Source: an uncultured Spirochaetaceae bacterium
GTDB lineage: Bacteria > Spirochaetota > Spirochaetia > Treponematales > Treponemataceae
Length of the DNA stretch: 43,560 bases
Assembly: GCA_902785455.1 (NCBI GenBank)
Contig: CACZYY010000018.1
Location: 1-43,560 of the forward strand
Reading direction: 5' to 3'
Positions 1-8,830 of the stretch are shown in pieces. A program made the translations under genes and the position numbers. How positions within the stretch are numbered: position 1 is the first letter of the stretch; the number at the start of each line of letters is the position of its first letter. A model generated the notes under the pieces. The model saw only the letters and a list, made by a program, of their open reading frames with translations, ran no database searches and was not told the DNA's origin.

Positions 1-113
1 AGCCGCTCTCGCGGCAGCACAAAACGAGTGTTTTCGCAAGCCGTTTCGCTCCTTTGCGCCATTTTCAATATAAAATCGGTTATAATGCGTTTGCCCTGCA
101 TGCGTTGTTGTGC
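1..113 (-). repeat. Dispersed palindromic repeat, copy A (truncated by window edge)
   Basis: Partial copy of an element also found at 17795-17951, 39852-40100 and 43476-43560. It carries the shared core (GCGGCAGCACAAAACGAGTG, then AAGCCGTTTCGCTCC, then GCCATTTTCAATAT) and, with copy D, a flank reading TATAATGCGTTTGCCC. Only the half after the central hairpin is inside the window. It lies beyond the 3' end of the EAL-domain gene. Confidence 0.8.
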
Positions 114-125
114 CCTCTTAGATTC

Positions 126-161
126 GAAATTGCTACGTAATTTCAGTTTAGGACGAAACTG
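126..161 (-). terminator. Paired hairpins after the EAL gene
   Basis: Two adjacent stem-loops sit just past the stop codon of the minus-strand EAL gene. The first has arms GAAATT/AATTTC around GCTACGT, the second CAGTTT/AAACTG around AGGACG. A terminator or mRNA-end-stabilising role is inferred. The first hairpin shares its loop with one at about 36.75 kb. Confidence 0.5.
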
Positions 162-164
162 ATT

Positions 165-1586
165 TTACAGCGAATTCTTTAAAAGTCTTTCAAAATCTTC
201 CGCGCACATCGGTTTTGCATAGAAAAAGCCTTGCGCGATGTCACAGCCCATTTCCCGGAGCTGTTTAGCCTGGCTTTCTTCTTCAACACCTTCTGCGACG
301 GTCGTCATTTCGAGTTTTTTGGCCATGTCGATTACGGAATTTACGATGATGTTGTCTTTATGAATATCTTTTTCGTCGTTGTTACCGTTGTGAGTGGTGT
401 TTGCAAAAAATTCTTTGTCGAGCTTGATAACGCTTGCAGGGATATCTTTGAGAAGTGCAAGTGAAGAGAATCCTGAGCCAAAATCATCAACAGAAATATC
501 GAAACCGGCCTTTTTGATTTCATTCATAGCTTTCAAAAGACGTTTTTTATTGTCCATCATGAGACTTTCCGTAAGTTCCAGCTCAATTTTTGACGGTTCA
601 ATCTGATACTGCGATGCAATTTTTGAATATTGTTTGGCGAATTCTGGATTATAAAGCTGATAACGCGAAAGGTTGCATGAAATTGTGAGCGGTTTGGGAC
701 ATTCGCCGTTTTTGCCAGATTTGTTCCATTTATCCAGAAACTGACAGACCTGCTCGAAAATTTTAATATCAACCTTTGAAATAAATCCGTTGCGCTCAAA
801 AAGTGGAACGAAATATCCAGGCTCGAGAAGACCTTTTTTGGGATGATTCCATCGGACAAGAGCTTCGGCACCGATAACCTTACCGTCATCAAAATTGAAT
901 TTTGGCTGATAAAAGGCGATGAATTCGTTTGCTTCAAAGGCTCTGTTCATGTCGAAAAGAATTTCCTTTTCGTGCTCGCTGTTGAGACTCATCTGCTCGC
1001 TGTAGAAGCTGATTCTTGAAGGTGTCGGGCTGTATTTTCCGGCTGTGCGGGCTGTGTTCGCTTTGTGAATCATGATTTCAATATCTTCGTGCGGATTGGA
1101 AATAGCGTAAACACCGATGCTGAATTCAAGAGTGTAGTGGAGTGGAAGCAAATTCCCCATTTTTGAAACTACACTGATCATGTTAAGGACATAATCTTCG
1201 ATAATCGGCCCGAAACTTGTGTGAATCATCATCACAAAATTGTCCGCATAACGACGTGTGAGGATTGAATCGTTTGGAACTGTTTTTTTGAAGTGCGCAC
1301 CCAAAACGTTGAGAACGGAATTCGCTGTTTCGCGGCCGAGAGAATCTGTGAGATATTGGAATTTGTTGATGTCAAGGCAGACGAATGCGTATTCATCGGG
1401 CTTGGCGGTGGCAAGAATCTTTCGTGCTTCGGTCTTGAACTTTTCGATTGTATACAGGCCTGTAAGTTCGTCGTAATTGAAACGGGCCTTTGTGAATCTT
1501 ACTATAAAAAGTGCGGTTATAAGCGTTACTACACAAAAAATAAGACATATGCAACTAAGCAGCAAATTCATCGAAAGCAGATCCAC
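165..1586 (-). CDS. Membrane-anchored EAL c-di-GMP phosphodiesterase with degenerate GGDEF
   Basis: Probable cyclic-di-GMP phosphodiesterase of the inner membrane, 473 aa. One hydrophobic segment (about residues 7-30) precedes a GGDEF domain (about 35-190) and an EAL domain (about 215-470). The GGDEF signature is replaced by YADNF, so cyclase activity is unlikely. The EAL side looks intact: EALVRW, ELTESL, DDFGSGFSS, IKLDKEF, AEGVE and QGFFYAKP are all present, which are the metal and catalytic positions in active EAL enzymes. The start is GTG, preceded at 5 nt by a strong AGGAAGG; the ATG five codons later would be too far from it. It is divergent from a flagellar rod gene, so control of motility is plausible but inferred. 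The dead GGDEF may serve as a GTP-sensing regulatory domain. Confidence 0.9.
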   Translation of the reverse strand: MDLLSMNLLLSCICLIFCVVTLITALFIVRFTKARFNYDELTGLYTIEKFKTEARKILATAKPDEYAFVCLDINKFQYLTDSLGRETANSVLNVLGAHFKKTVPNDSILTRRYADNFVMMIHTSFGPIIEDYVLNMISVVSKMGNLLPLHYTLEFSIGVYAISNPHEDIEIMIHKANTARTAGKYSPTPSRISFYSEQMSLNSEHEKEILFDMNRAFEANEFIAFYQPKFNFDDGKVIGAEALVRWNHPKKGLLEPGYFVPLFERNGFISKVDIKIFEQVCQFLDKWNKSGKNGECPKPLTISCNLSRYQLYNPEFAKQYSKIASQYQIEPSKIELELTESLMMDNKKRLLKAMNEIKKAGFDISVDDFGSGFSSLALLKDIPASVIKLDKEFFANTTHNGNNDEKDIHKDNIIVNSVIDMAKKLEMTTVAEGVEEESQAKQLREMGCDIAQGFFYAKPMCAEDFERLLKNSL

Positions 1587-1665
1587 ATTGACCTTCCTAA
1601 ATATATAATTTTTTTAATTTTTATATAAATAAATTGTACATTATAATCTTAGAAAAAACAAATTC

Positions 1666-1692
1666 TAAATATCTTTTTTTTGATTCCGATAA
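1666..1692 (+). promoter_or_regulatory. Sigma-28 (FliA) type flagellar promoter
   Basis: TAAATATC, then 11 nt, then TCCGATAA. The FliA consensus is TAAAGTTT-N11-GCCGATAA; the -10 side matches 7 of 8 and the spacing is exact. It lies about 50 nt upstream of the flagellar rod gene ATG, which has GAGAGG as ribosome binding site at 1730-1735. Confidence 0.75.
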
Positions 1693-1740
1693 TTTTAGTA
1701 TAAGAAAAATGAAACTCGTTATAAGTTTTGAGAGGTAAAT

Positions 1741-2535
1741 ATGATTCGTGGTTGGTATATCGGTTCAAGCGGAATGAACGCACAGCAGAACAGACTCGAC
1801 ACTATTGCTAACAACCTTGCAAATGTCGATACAGCAGGATTCAAACGTGATGTTAGCGTATCAAAGTCATTCCCGGAACTTCTTTTGAGACGAACCGAAG
1901 CTGACGGCGTTTATAAACATCCTTTCGGCTCGGCAGACGCTGCCCCAATCATCGGAAAACTTGGTCTTGGCGTTGAGACAAACGAAAATTTCACTGAATT
2001 TGAACAGGGATCCTTCCGCGGAACAAATACAAGCACCGACATGGCACTTGCAGGCGAGGGATTCTTCGCAGTTGAGACACCGAGCGGCGAGCGATACACA
2101 CGAAACGGAAATTTCATCCTCGGAAAAGAAGGAATTTTGCTCACAAAAGACGGTTATCCTCTCTTGGGTGAAAACGGTGAAATCCATGTGCCGGACGATA
2201 AATTTATCGTAAACGAAGACGGCATCATAACTACAAAAGACAACGAAGTCATCGACCGAATCAAAATCGTACGCTTTGAAAACGAAAGATACCTCAAAAA
2301 AATGGGAAATTCTCTCTGGAATTCAAACAATATTTCTGGTGAAGCATATATCGCAGAAGGCATGGAACGCCCAAAAATGCTCCAGGGCTACATGGAAACC
2401 AGCAACGTAAACGTAGTGAACGAAATGGTCAAAATGATTGAAGTGAACCGTGCTTACGAGGCAAGCCAGAAGACAATCCAGAGCGAAGACAGCATGATGA
2501 GCACACTTTGGAATAAAGTATCATTAAGTCGATAA
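1741..2535 (+). CDS. flgF: Flagellar basal-body rod protein, FlgF/FlhO type
   Basis: Distal/proximal rod component of the periplasmic flagellum, 264 aa. The N-terminal rod signature is clear (SSGMNAQQNRLDTIANNLAN) and the C-terminal half of the family signature is present (NEMVKMIEVNRAYEASQKTI). The segment SFPELLLRR after the N-terminal helix resembles Bacillus FlhO, so this is the FlgF/FlhO paralogue rather than FlgG. It has its own sigma-28 promoter and a good ribosome binding site. In many spirochaetes and Bacillus this gene sits directly before flgG; here it is followed by a large palindrome and an unrelated gene, so it appears monocistronic. FlgG may be encoded elsewhere. Confidence 0.9.
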   Translation: MIRGWYIGSSGMNAQQNRLDTIANNLANVDTAGFKRDVSVSKSFPELLLRRTEADGVYKHPFGSADAAPIIGKLGLGVETNENFTEFEQGSFRGTNTSTDMALAGEGFFAVETPSGERYTRNGNFILGKEGILLTKDGYPLLGENGEIHVPDDKFIVNEDGIITTKDNEVIDRIKIVRFENERYLKKMGNSLWNSNNISGEAYIAEGMERPKMLQGYMETSNVNVVNEMVKMIEVNRAYEASQKTIQSEDSMMSTLWNKVSLSR

Positions 2536-2558
2536 ATCTGATTTTGAATTAATCGGAT

Positions 2559-2742
2559 AAAAAAGGGGGCTCTCATCGGGAAACTGCCATAAAAGTCGCG
2601 GTGAACAAGTTCATAGGGAGCGACGGCGAAGCCGGCAAAAGTCGTGAGGAGACTTTTGAGCGAGTCTCCGAGCAGCTATGCTGCGATGGGCGACTTTGAC
2701 GCACAAATGTGCTAAGCAGAACCCCGATTACGCCCGCTTTTT
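2559..2742. repeat. Nested palindromic intergenic element (bidirectional terminator-like)
   Basis: The 331-bp gap after flgF holds one large nested palindrome. Outer arms are AAAAAGGGGGC (2560-2570) with GCCCGCTTTTT (2732-2742), then ATCGGG (2575-2580) with CCCGAT (2723-2728), then AAAGTCGC with GCGACTTT. Inside are small hairpins: TGAACAAGTTCA, GGCGAAGCC, AAAAGTC/GACTTTT, GCAGCTATGCTGC and GCACAAATGTGC. The A-run/T-run ends would terminate transcription in either direction. No gene is visible in it. Confidence 0.75.
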
Positions 2743-2799
2743 GCATTTCTTTGATTTTTAAAAATCAACTTTCTAGATTTTCATTTTTTCTAAATTCCT

Positions 2800-2828
2800 C
2801 TGACAAATCAAAAATATTACGTTAAAAT
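2800..2828 (+). promoter_or_regulatory. Sigma-70 promoter for the giant repeat lipoprotein
   Basis: CTGACA, 17 nt, TAAAAT, situated about 40 nt before the ATG at 2867. The ideal spacing supports transcription beginning upstream of the signal-peptide ORF rather than at the downstream GTG. Confidence 0.6.
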
Positions 2829-2866
2829 ATAAGCTGAAAAATTTCCTGTTCGGGGGCTTCTCTTAT

Positions 2867-2947
2867 ATGAAAAAAGTCAGCGTATTAAATGAAATCTTTT
2901 GTAATTTCTTGTTTATTACTATACTTTTGTTAGAGGGGGGCTGCTAG
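2867..2947 (+). other. Signal-peptide start of the giant lipoprotein, out of frame at a G6 run
   Basis: An ATG at 2867 opens a short frame that begins MKKVSVLN, becomes hydrophobic and stops at TAG (2945-2947). The frame runs through six Gs at 2935-2940. With one extra G it would continue as LLVSCDSILDG, a textbook lipobox, and join without interruption to the long frame that begins to be countable at 3097. The long frame is open from 2905 but has no ATG, GTG or TTG before 3097. So the real gene most likely starts here and is interrupted by a one-base indel, either a read error or a phase-variable tract. Confidence 0.75.
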
Positions 2948-3096
2948 TCTCGTGCGACAGTATTCTTGACGGAAATGAATTCAAGGAAAAGCTGGAAAAA
3001 GACATAGCCTACGCGAACGCCAAGGAATGTACTCTAGCCGTAAAAAGTGACTCCCAGTACGGCTCATTCCTTTCTGACGGCGAGAAAATCTGCAAG

Positions 3097-6050
3097 GTGG
3101 GCTACACGATTGAACTTCAGTTCACAGTCAACACAAGCGATTATATTTTCAGAAATCTTGAGGCGGTAAGCTCATCGGATACGAGCAAAAAAAGGAACAA
3201 TCTTGTTACATTCACACAGACCGAGGGAAACGAAAAGACCGGCGTTTATAAAATCACGCTCAAACTTCTTGAAGCGGCAAATGACATTTTAATCCGGCCG
3301 GTCTGCACTCCGCTGCCAAAAATCACAGAAATCACGCCGAAATTTGAGTCCGCGGGCTGCGACCAGGACACTCCGATAAAGATTACGTTCAACAAGGCCG
3401 TAAATCCTGCCTCGTTCTTTGAAAATGTTGAGGCAGAAGAAGAGAGGTCTTTCGCAAATTTCAAAAAAATAACAATTTACTCTGATGACGGCGATATTTC
3501 CGAACATTATTCAAAGCCATATTTTTCTAGTGATTATAAATCTCTTTACATTCCTGTGGACACAAGCAAGCTGATTCTTGCGCCTGACGGTTCAAAAAAC
3601 AGCATTAATATAGAAGTAAATTACGATTTTACGGAAGCAACTGATTTTGACGGCCTTTCTCTGAGCAGTGCTGCAGGAAACTTCCAGTATAAAGTCAATA
3701 AAAATTACGGAAACCAGAAGAAGGTAACGGTGCTGGTCAATGCCAGTGACGAGACTGGAAAATTTCTTTCCGCTGGTGAAAAAGAATGTACTGTGGGCTA
3801 CACGATTGACGTTCAGTTCACGGTCAAAAAATCAGATTACAAATTCAAAGAATTTGAGGCCGTGTCGAATGTTGACGGTTCGAGCCGTGCAAGTTCAGTC
3901 AGCTTTGAAAATCTTGAAAAAGACGATGACTCTGGCGTTTACAAGGCAAAAGTTCGCGTCACAGAAGAAAAAAATGATATCCTTATCCGGCCTGTCTGCA
4001 TTTTGATTCCAAAAATCACGGAAATTACGCCGAAATTTGAGTCCGCAGGCTGCGCGCAGGATTCATCAATCGCAATTTCATTTAATAAACCGTTGGATTC
4101 AGAATCTTTCGCAGATTTTAAAGGAATCTTGCTTTATTCAGATGAGGACGAGCTTACAAAATATTTCGGGCCGTTGACTTTTTCTAAGGATAAAAAAACT
4201 GCTTATCTACCGGCTCTTGCATCTTCGGACAGTACCAAACTTCTTCTTCCTCCTGACGGTACCAAGAATACAATGACAATTAAAGTCCAGTATGATTTTT
4301 CTGGCACAAAGGATGCGGACGGGCTTGAAATCACACAAAGCGGAATCCACGAATACAAAATCAACAAAACTTACGGAAATCAAAAAACTGTAACAGTTTT
4401 CGTTGAGGCAGATGAAGCGCAGGGAAAATTCCTTTCAGCTGGTGAAAAAGAATGTTCCGTGGGCTACACGATTGACGTTCAGTTCACGGTCAAAAAGTCA
4501 GATTACAAATTCAAAGAATTTGAGGCCGTGAGCAAAAACGATGAAACAAGCAGCCGTGCAAGTTCAGTCAGCTTTGAGAATATTGAAAATGATGACGATT
4601 CTGGCGTTTACAAGGCAAAAGTTCGCGTAAAGGAAGAGAAAAATGACATCCTTATCCGTCCAGTCTGCACACCGTTGCCAAAAATTACAGAAATCACGCC
4701 GAAATTTGAGTCCGCAGGATGTGATCAAGATACGACTATAAAAATTGAGTTCAACAAGTCCGTTAATCCGGAAAGTTTCTTTGAGGATGGCATTACCGAA
4801 GAAGAGCGCAGCGTTCAGAACCTCAAGGGAATCTCAATTTACTCTGACGACGGCGATCTTGCAGAATATTTCGGAAAACCGTACTTTTCGGACGAAAACA
4901 AGGCAATGTACATTCCGACTCTCGCGCTCTCTGACAATACAATGCTCATGCTCCCGCCGGACGGTGTTAAAAGCAGCATGACCGTGAAAGTCCAGTATAA
5001 TTTTACAGGCTCAGTTGATGCTGATGAAATTGCGGTCACACAAAGCGGAACTCATGAATACAAAATCAACAAAAACTACGGAAACCAGAAAAAAGTGACG
5101 GTTCTCGTTGAGGCAGACGAAGCGCAGGGAAAATTCCTTTCTGTTGGTGAAAAAGAATGTACCGTTGGCTACACGATTGATGTTCAGTTCACTGTCAAAA
5201 AATCAGATTACAAATTCAAAGAATTTGAGGCTGTGTCAAATACTGACGGTTCAAGTCGTGCAGGTTCTGTCAGCTTCGAAAATATTGAAAAAGACGATGA
5301 TGCAGGCGTTTACAAGGCGAAAGTGCGCGTGAACGAAGAAAAAAGCGATATCGTAATCCGCCCGAAATGCCAGCTTATTCCGAAAGTTTCTGGAACCACG
5401 CCGAAATTTGAGTCAGGCGGAGTCGAACAGGACTCAAAAATTGAAATCACGTTCAACAAGGCGGTCAATCCGGAGAGTTTCACAGGCACTCATGCGGGAA
5501 TTTCGATTTATAATGATGAAGGTGAGGACCTTGCCGAGTATTTTGCTCAGGCCTCATTCTCCGATGACAGCAAATCACTGATTGTTACTCCGCTTGGCGC
5601 GACAGACATTGAAAAGCTCTTCCTGCCACCGGACAAGGCAAAGAGCAGCATGAGTATCAAGGTTCAGTACAATTTTGCCGGAGCAAAGGATTCGGAAGGT
5701 ATTGAAATCACCCAGAGCGGAAGTTTCGAGTACAAAATCAACAAAAACTATGCAAACCAGAAGGTTGTCACAGAACTTGTTGAGTCGAAAGATGAATCTC
5801 TTGGAAAATTTCTCTCGGAAGGCGAGAAGGAATGTACTGTTGGCTTTACGATTGAGCTTCAGTTTACGGTTGTCACCGAGGATTATTCTTTTGGAGGACT
5901 TGAAGCTGTGAGTGCCAGTGACAATTCCGTTTCACGCGCGGATTGTGTTTTGTTTATGCTGAATAATCCTGACGAGGCAGAATCAACCGGAGTTTACAAA
6001 TACACGGTAAAACTTCTCAAAGATGAGAGTGATATACTTATCCGCCCGAA
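3097..6050 (+). repeat. Four-and-a-half tandem coding repeats of 666-705 bp
   Basis: The codons for GYTI/GFTI recur at 3097, 3793, 4459, 5164 and 5839, giving periods of 696, 666, 705 and 675 bp. Nucleotide identity is high over the GYTIDVQFTVKKSDYKFKEF stretch in copies 2-4. Copies 1 and 3 share an extra EEERS insertion and the sequence SIYSDDGD/TIYSDDGD, while copies 2 and 4 lack it. The array could expand or contract by recombination. Confidence 0.85.
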
Positions 6051-8769
6051 ATTTGAAAAACTTGCCAATGCAAATATAAAAATCGATGGAACACATGGAA
6101 AATTTTCTCCTGCAAAGGATACGTATAACGTGATTAAGGGAAGAAACGCTGCAATCTCGTTTGAGCCGGATTCTGACTACGAATTTATCCGCTGGCAGAT
6201 TTATGATGAGAAAACAGGTGAGGAGATTCCGAATGGAATTTACATCAAGCTAAATAATTCGACAGATTCAGACACAACCTATATGCTCACATCAATTCCA
6301 GAAGACAAATCTGTTAAGCTCGCAATTCGCCCGATTGTGGCTGAGAGACCGCAGATTCTTTCGTATACGCCGCTTTATGTTGCTGCGGGAACGAACAAGG
6401 ACTCAACGGTTCAGGTAATGTTCGACTACGACATGGATAAGTCTTCGATTTATTACACAAAAGAAGAAATTCTTAACTTGTATGAATCAGGAATTGCATA
6501 TACTGATTTTCTTCCAGAAGTTACAGAAGATGAACTTTCCGAGAACGGTTCTTTGGCAAATCACTACGGCTACAAAAAGAACAGTGATATTTTTTACAAG
6601 AATATTTCTATCAAGGATAACCGCAACGGAAGAAATCTCAACAACCGCTTTAATGCTCCTGTTTTTGAAAATTCAAAGACTCTTTCCATAACGCAGAACA
6701 AGAAAAACGAAATTGATAACTACAGCCAGATTATCGTAACGCTGGAAAAGGATTTCTGCTATGACCTTAACGGAAAGAAAATTGTAATGGCAGGAAGCAA
6801 AAAGTGGATTTATCAGGTGAACAAAGAGACCGATTCCTCAGGTCCTTCAATAGCAAAGGATGGGGATATAAAAGTATCTATCTTGGGAAAGGAACTTGAA
6901 ATTCTTGAAAGCAAACCTGCACTTACAGACATGAAATTCATAAATCCTCCGATGAGCGAAGAGAAACATCTTTCTTTGAATGTTACATCTACAGATACAG
7001 GAAGCGGACCTTCGACATTCTTTAAAATCATACTGAGGCAAATTCAGAATGAAAAATACGAAGATGTTGCTTCTGCTTTGGTTGATGAAGAGACAGTTTA
7101 TTATGATTATGTAACAAGCCAAAATGGTTCCTACGAGGGAAAGATTGATCTTGCAAATCTAAAAGACGGTGTTTATGAGCTTTCTTTTGTGTTCAGTGAT
7201 CGAAGTGGCAATTCAGGCACATTCCCTGAGATTCCTAAGAATACTGATGGAACTGAAAATACAGCGGAACAAAAGAAATATTACTTTGCGGTGGATACAA
7301 CTATTCCAGAAATAGAGCCTGCAATTAGCAGCTCAAATAGCACAATATATAAACTGAGTTGGACCGACGTTACAGATTTGAAAAACGCTGAAATCTTATA
7401 TAAAGAAGATGACACTGAAAAGCCTGCGGTCCTGGTTGCAAAAGGAATTCAGTCAGGAAATATAACTGATATTGCACCAGGAAAGATTTATGATGTGAAA
7501 GTGAAATTTACAGATTTCGCTGGAAACTATACTGAAAAGACAATTCCGAAATTCCTTACTGGTTATTATACAGAAGGGACCCTTGATTTCAACAAAGAAA
7601 ATGCAAGCCACGCGGCGAAAGTATTCTTTGCAGGAGACAAGCTTAGTGATTATGGTGTGAATTCCATAAAAATCGCCTGGTCAGACGGAACTGTTGAGGA
7701 TGTTATTTCTTCCGGCTATATAATTCCGAATGGGCCAAATAATAATAGTGTATTTAATTCTGACTGGAAGCTTTTTTATAAAAAAGAGGGCGAAATCGAT
7801 AAGTATGCGGCGGCACCCGGAAGTTATTACATCGCCAAAAAAGACTCGCTCACACAGGTTCCAGAATTCTATCAGGAATCCGAGGGCTGGTGCTGCAAGT
7901 TTGGAGACTATCCGCAGAATGTGTCTTCGATTTCAAGTTATACGACAAATCCTGTTTATAACGGTTGGTATATTGGAAGCAATGGGTATTTCTATGAGAA
8001 GTGCCATACAAATATTGCCGGAAAAGCGACGACGACTGCCGGTGGAACACTTCCCAACAATGCAGACTGTTATTTCAGGGTTCTGCCGATTGAGTGGCGC
8101 TACGCTTCTAATAATTACAATGGAAAAAGACTTTTGATTGCAAGAAAGAATCTTGACGGAGTACAGTATTATACTTCAACCTCAGAGAGAAGCGTAAACG
8201 GCAGCACAATAAAAGCAAATAATTATATGTATTCCACTTTGAGGGCTTTCCTAAACGGCAAGTACGAAAGCGGTGACACGCAGACAAAAAGCTACCAGGA
8301 CAAGGGCTTTTTACAGCGAGCCTTTACCCCGTATGCACAGAATTTGATTTATGAGGGTGCTGTTGATAACAGTGCGGTAACAACTAACCCCAAAAATGAG
8401 CCTTGGAAATGGGGTAATGGTGCAAATGCAAATATTTGCGGCACGACTTATGACAAAGTTTTTGCATTGAGTGTTCAGGAAGCAACTAATACAAATTTTG
8501 GTTTTAAAGCCGAGCATGACTTTAAGATGTTTGGTCTGCGTCTGAAACATACAACCGACTATGCAAAGGCAAAGCATGTGTTTGAAAGTAGGGACTCAAA
8601 TAATACAGGTACATCGGACACATTTGCTTCCATTTATTGGCTCAGAAGTCCGAGTCGAGGAACTTCTGAAACTGGACTCACTCGTATCGTTGACACGGAG
8701 GCTATTATCAAAGATAGAGATGTAACGACAAATAATTCTGGCGTTGTCCCTGCAATCCTGCTGAAGTAG
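3097..8769 (+). CDS. Giant repeat-built surface lipoprotein with C-terminal DUF6273-like domain (5' end frameshifted)
   Basis: 1890 aa from the first in-frame GTG; the true start is probably the ATG at 2867, which supplies a lipoprotein signal peptide after a frameshift at 2935-2940. The N-terminal two thirds are tandem modules that begin near residues 1, 233, 455, 690 and 915. Each has a GYTIxxQFTVxxSDY strand unit followed by an Ig-like unit (PKFESAG...IxITFNKxVNPxSF), like the Big_5/SbsA-type bacterial Ig fold. A fibronectin-like part follows (about 1400-1490). The last 300 residues (about 1594-1890) resemble DUF6273: GDYPQN, FRVLPIEWR, STLRAFLNGKY, WLRSPSRG and a GVVPAILLK end. An extracellular adhesive or binding role is inferred; no catalytic motif is seen. 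It is monocistronic, ending at a nested hairpin. Confidence 0.75.
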   Translation: MGYTIELQFTVNTSDYIFRNLEAVSSSDTSKKRNNLVTFTQTEGNEKTGVYKITLKLLEAANDILIRPVCTPLPKITEITPKFESAGCDQDTPIKITFNKAVNPASFFENVEAEEERSFANFKKITIYSDDGDISEHYSKPYFSSDYKSLYIPVDTSKLILAPDGSKNSINIEVNYDFTEATDFDGLSLSSAAGNFQYKVNKNYGNQKKVTVLVNASDETGKFLSAGEKECTVGYTIDVQFTVKKSDYKFKEFEAVSNVDGSSRASSVSFENLEKDDDSGVYKAKVRVTEEKNDILIRPVCILIPKITEITPKFESAGCAQDSSIAISFNKPLDSESFADFKGILLYSDEDELTKYFGPLTFSKDKKTAYLPALASSDSTKLLLPPDGTKNTMTIKVQYDFSGTKDADGLEITQSGIHEYKINKTYGNQKTVTVFVEADEAQGKFLSAGEKECSVGYTIDVQFTVKKSDYKFKEFEAVSKNDETSSRASSVSFENIENDDDSGVYKAKVRVKEEKNDILIRPVCTPLPKITEITPKFESAGCDQDTTIKIEFNKSVNPESFFEDGITEEERSVQNLKGISIYSDDGDLAEYFGKPYFSDENKAMYIPTLALSDNTMLMLPPDGVKSSMTVKVQYNFTGSVDADEIAVTQSGTHEYKINKNYGNQKKVTVLVEADEAQGKFLSVGEKECTVGYTIDVQFTVKKSDYKFKEFEAVSNTDGSSRAGSVSFENIEKDDDAGVYKAKVRVNEEKSDIVIRPKCQLIPKVSGTTPKFESGGVEQDSKIEITFNKAVNPESFTGTHAGISIYNDEGEDLAEYFAQASFSDDSKSLIVTPLGATDIEKLFLPPDKAKSSMSIKVQYNFAGAKDSEGIEITQSGSFEYKINKNYANQKVVTELVESKDESLGKFLSEGEKECTVGFTIELQFTVVTEDYSFGGLEAVSASDNSVSRADCVLFMLNNPDEAESTGVYKYTVKLLKDESDILIRPKFEKLANANIKIDGTHGKFSPAKDTYNVIKGRNAAISFEPDSDYEFIRWQIYDEKTGEEIPNGIYIKLNNSTDSDTTYMLTSIPEDKSVKLAIRPIVAERPQILSYTPLYVAAGTNKDSTVQVMFDYDMDKSSIYYTKEEILNLYESGIAYTDFLPEVTEDELSENGSLANHYGYKKNSDIFYKNISIKDNRNGRNLNNRFNAPVFENSKTLSITQNKKNEIDNYSQIIVTLEKDFCYDLNGKKIVMAGSKKWIYQVNKETDSSGPSIAKDGDIKVSILGKELEILESKPALTDMKFINPPMSEEKHLSLNVTSTDTGSGPSTFFKIILRQIQNEKYEDVASALVDEETVYYDYVTSQNGSYEGKIDLANLKDGVYELSFVFSDRSGNSGTFPEIPKNTDGTENTAEQKKYYFAVDTTIPEIEPAISSSNSTIYKLSWTDVTDLKNAEILYKEDDTEKPAVLVAKGIQSGNITDIAPGKIYDVKVKFTDFAGNYTEKTIPKFLTGYYTEGTLDFNKENASHAAKVFFAGDKLSDYGVNSIKIAWSDGTVEDVISSGYIIPNGPNNNSVFNSDWKLFYKKEGEIDKYAAAPGSYYIAKKDSLTQVPEFYQESEGWCCKFGDYPQNVSSISSYTTNPVYNGWYIGSNGYFYEKCHTNIAGKATTTAGGTLPNNADCYFRVLPIEWRYASNNYNGKRLLIARKNLDGVQYYTSTSERSVNGSTIKANNYMYSTLRAFLNGKYESGDTQTKSYQDKGFLQRAFTPYAQNLIYEGAVDNSAVTTNPKNEPWKWGNGANANICGTTYDKVFALSVQEATNTNFGFKAEHDFKMFGLRLKHTTDYAKAKHVFESRDSNNTGTSDTFASIYWLRSPSRGTSETGLTRIVDTEAIIKDRDVTTNNSGVVPAILLK

Positions 8770-8779
8770 CCTCCTGCGT

Positions 8780-8818
8780 AAATCCTGCCCGCCGCAAGCG
8801 GCGGGCACGCCTGGATTT
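8780..8818 (+). terminator. Nested GC-rich hairpin terminator
   Basis: GCCCGCCGC-AA-GCGGCGGGC (8787-8806) is a perfect 9-bp stem, enclosed by AAATCC (8780-8785) and GGATTT (8813-8818), followed by TTC-rich sequence. It lies directly after the stop of the giant lipoprotein gene. Confidence 0.7.
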
Positions 8819-8830
8819 TCTTTCAGGGAT

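Noticed and set aside
7730..8137. 135-codon frame inside the giant lipoprotein gene
   Set aside because: Alternative-frame shadow with arginine/isoleucine-rich composition and no start signals.
7870..8769. C-terminal domain of the giant lipoprotein considered as a diversity-generating retroelement target
   Set aside because: The fold resembles DUF6273, but no template repeat or reverse transcriptase is in the window.
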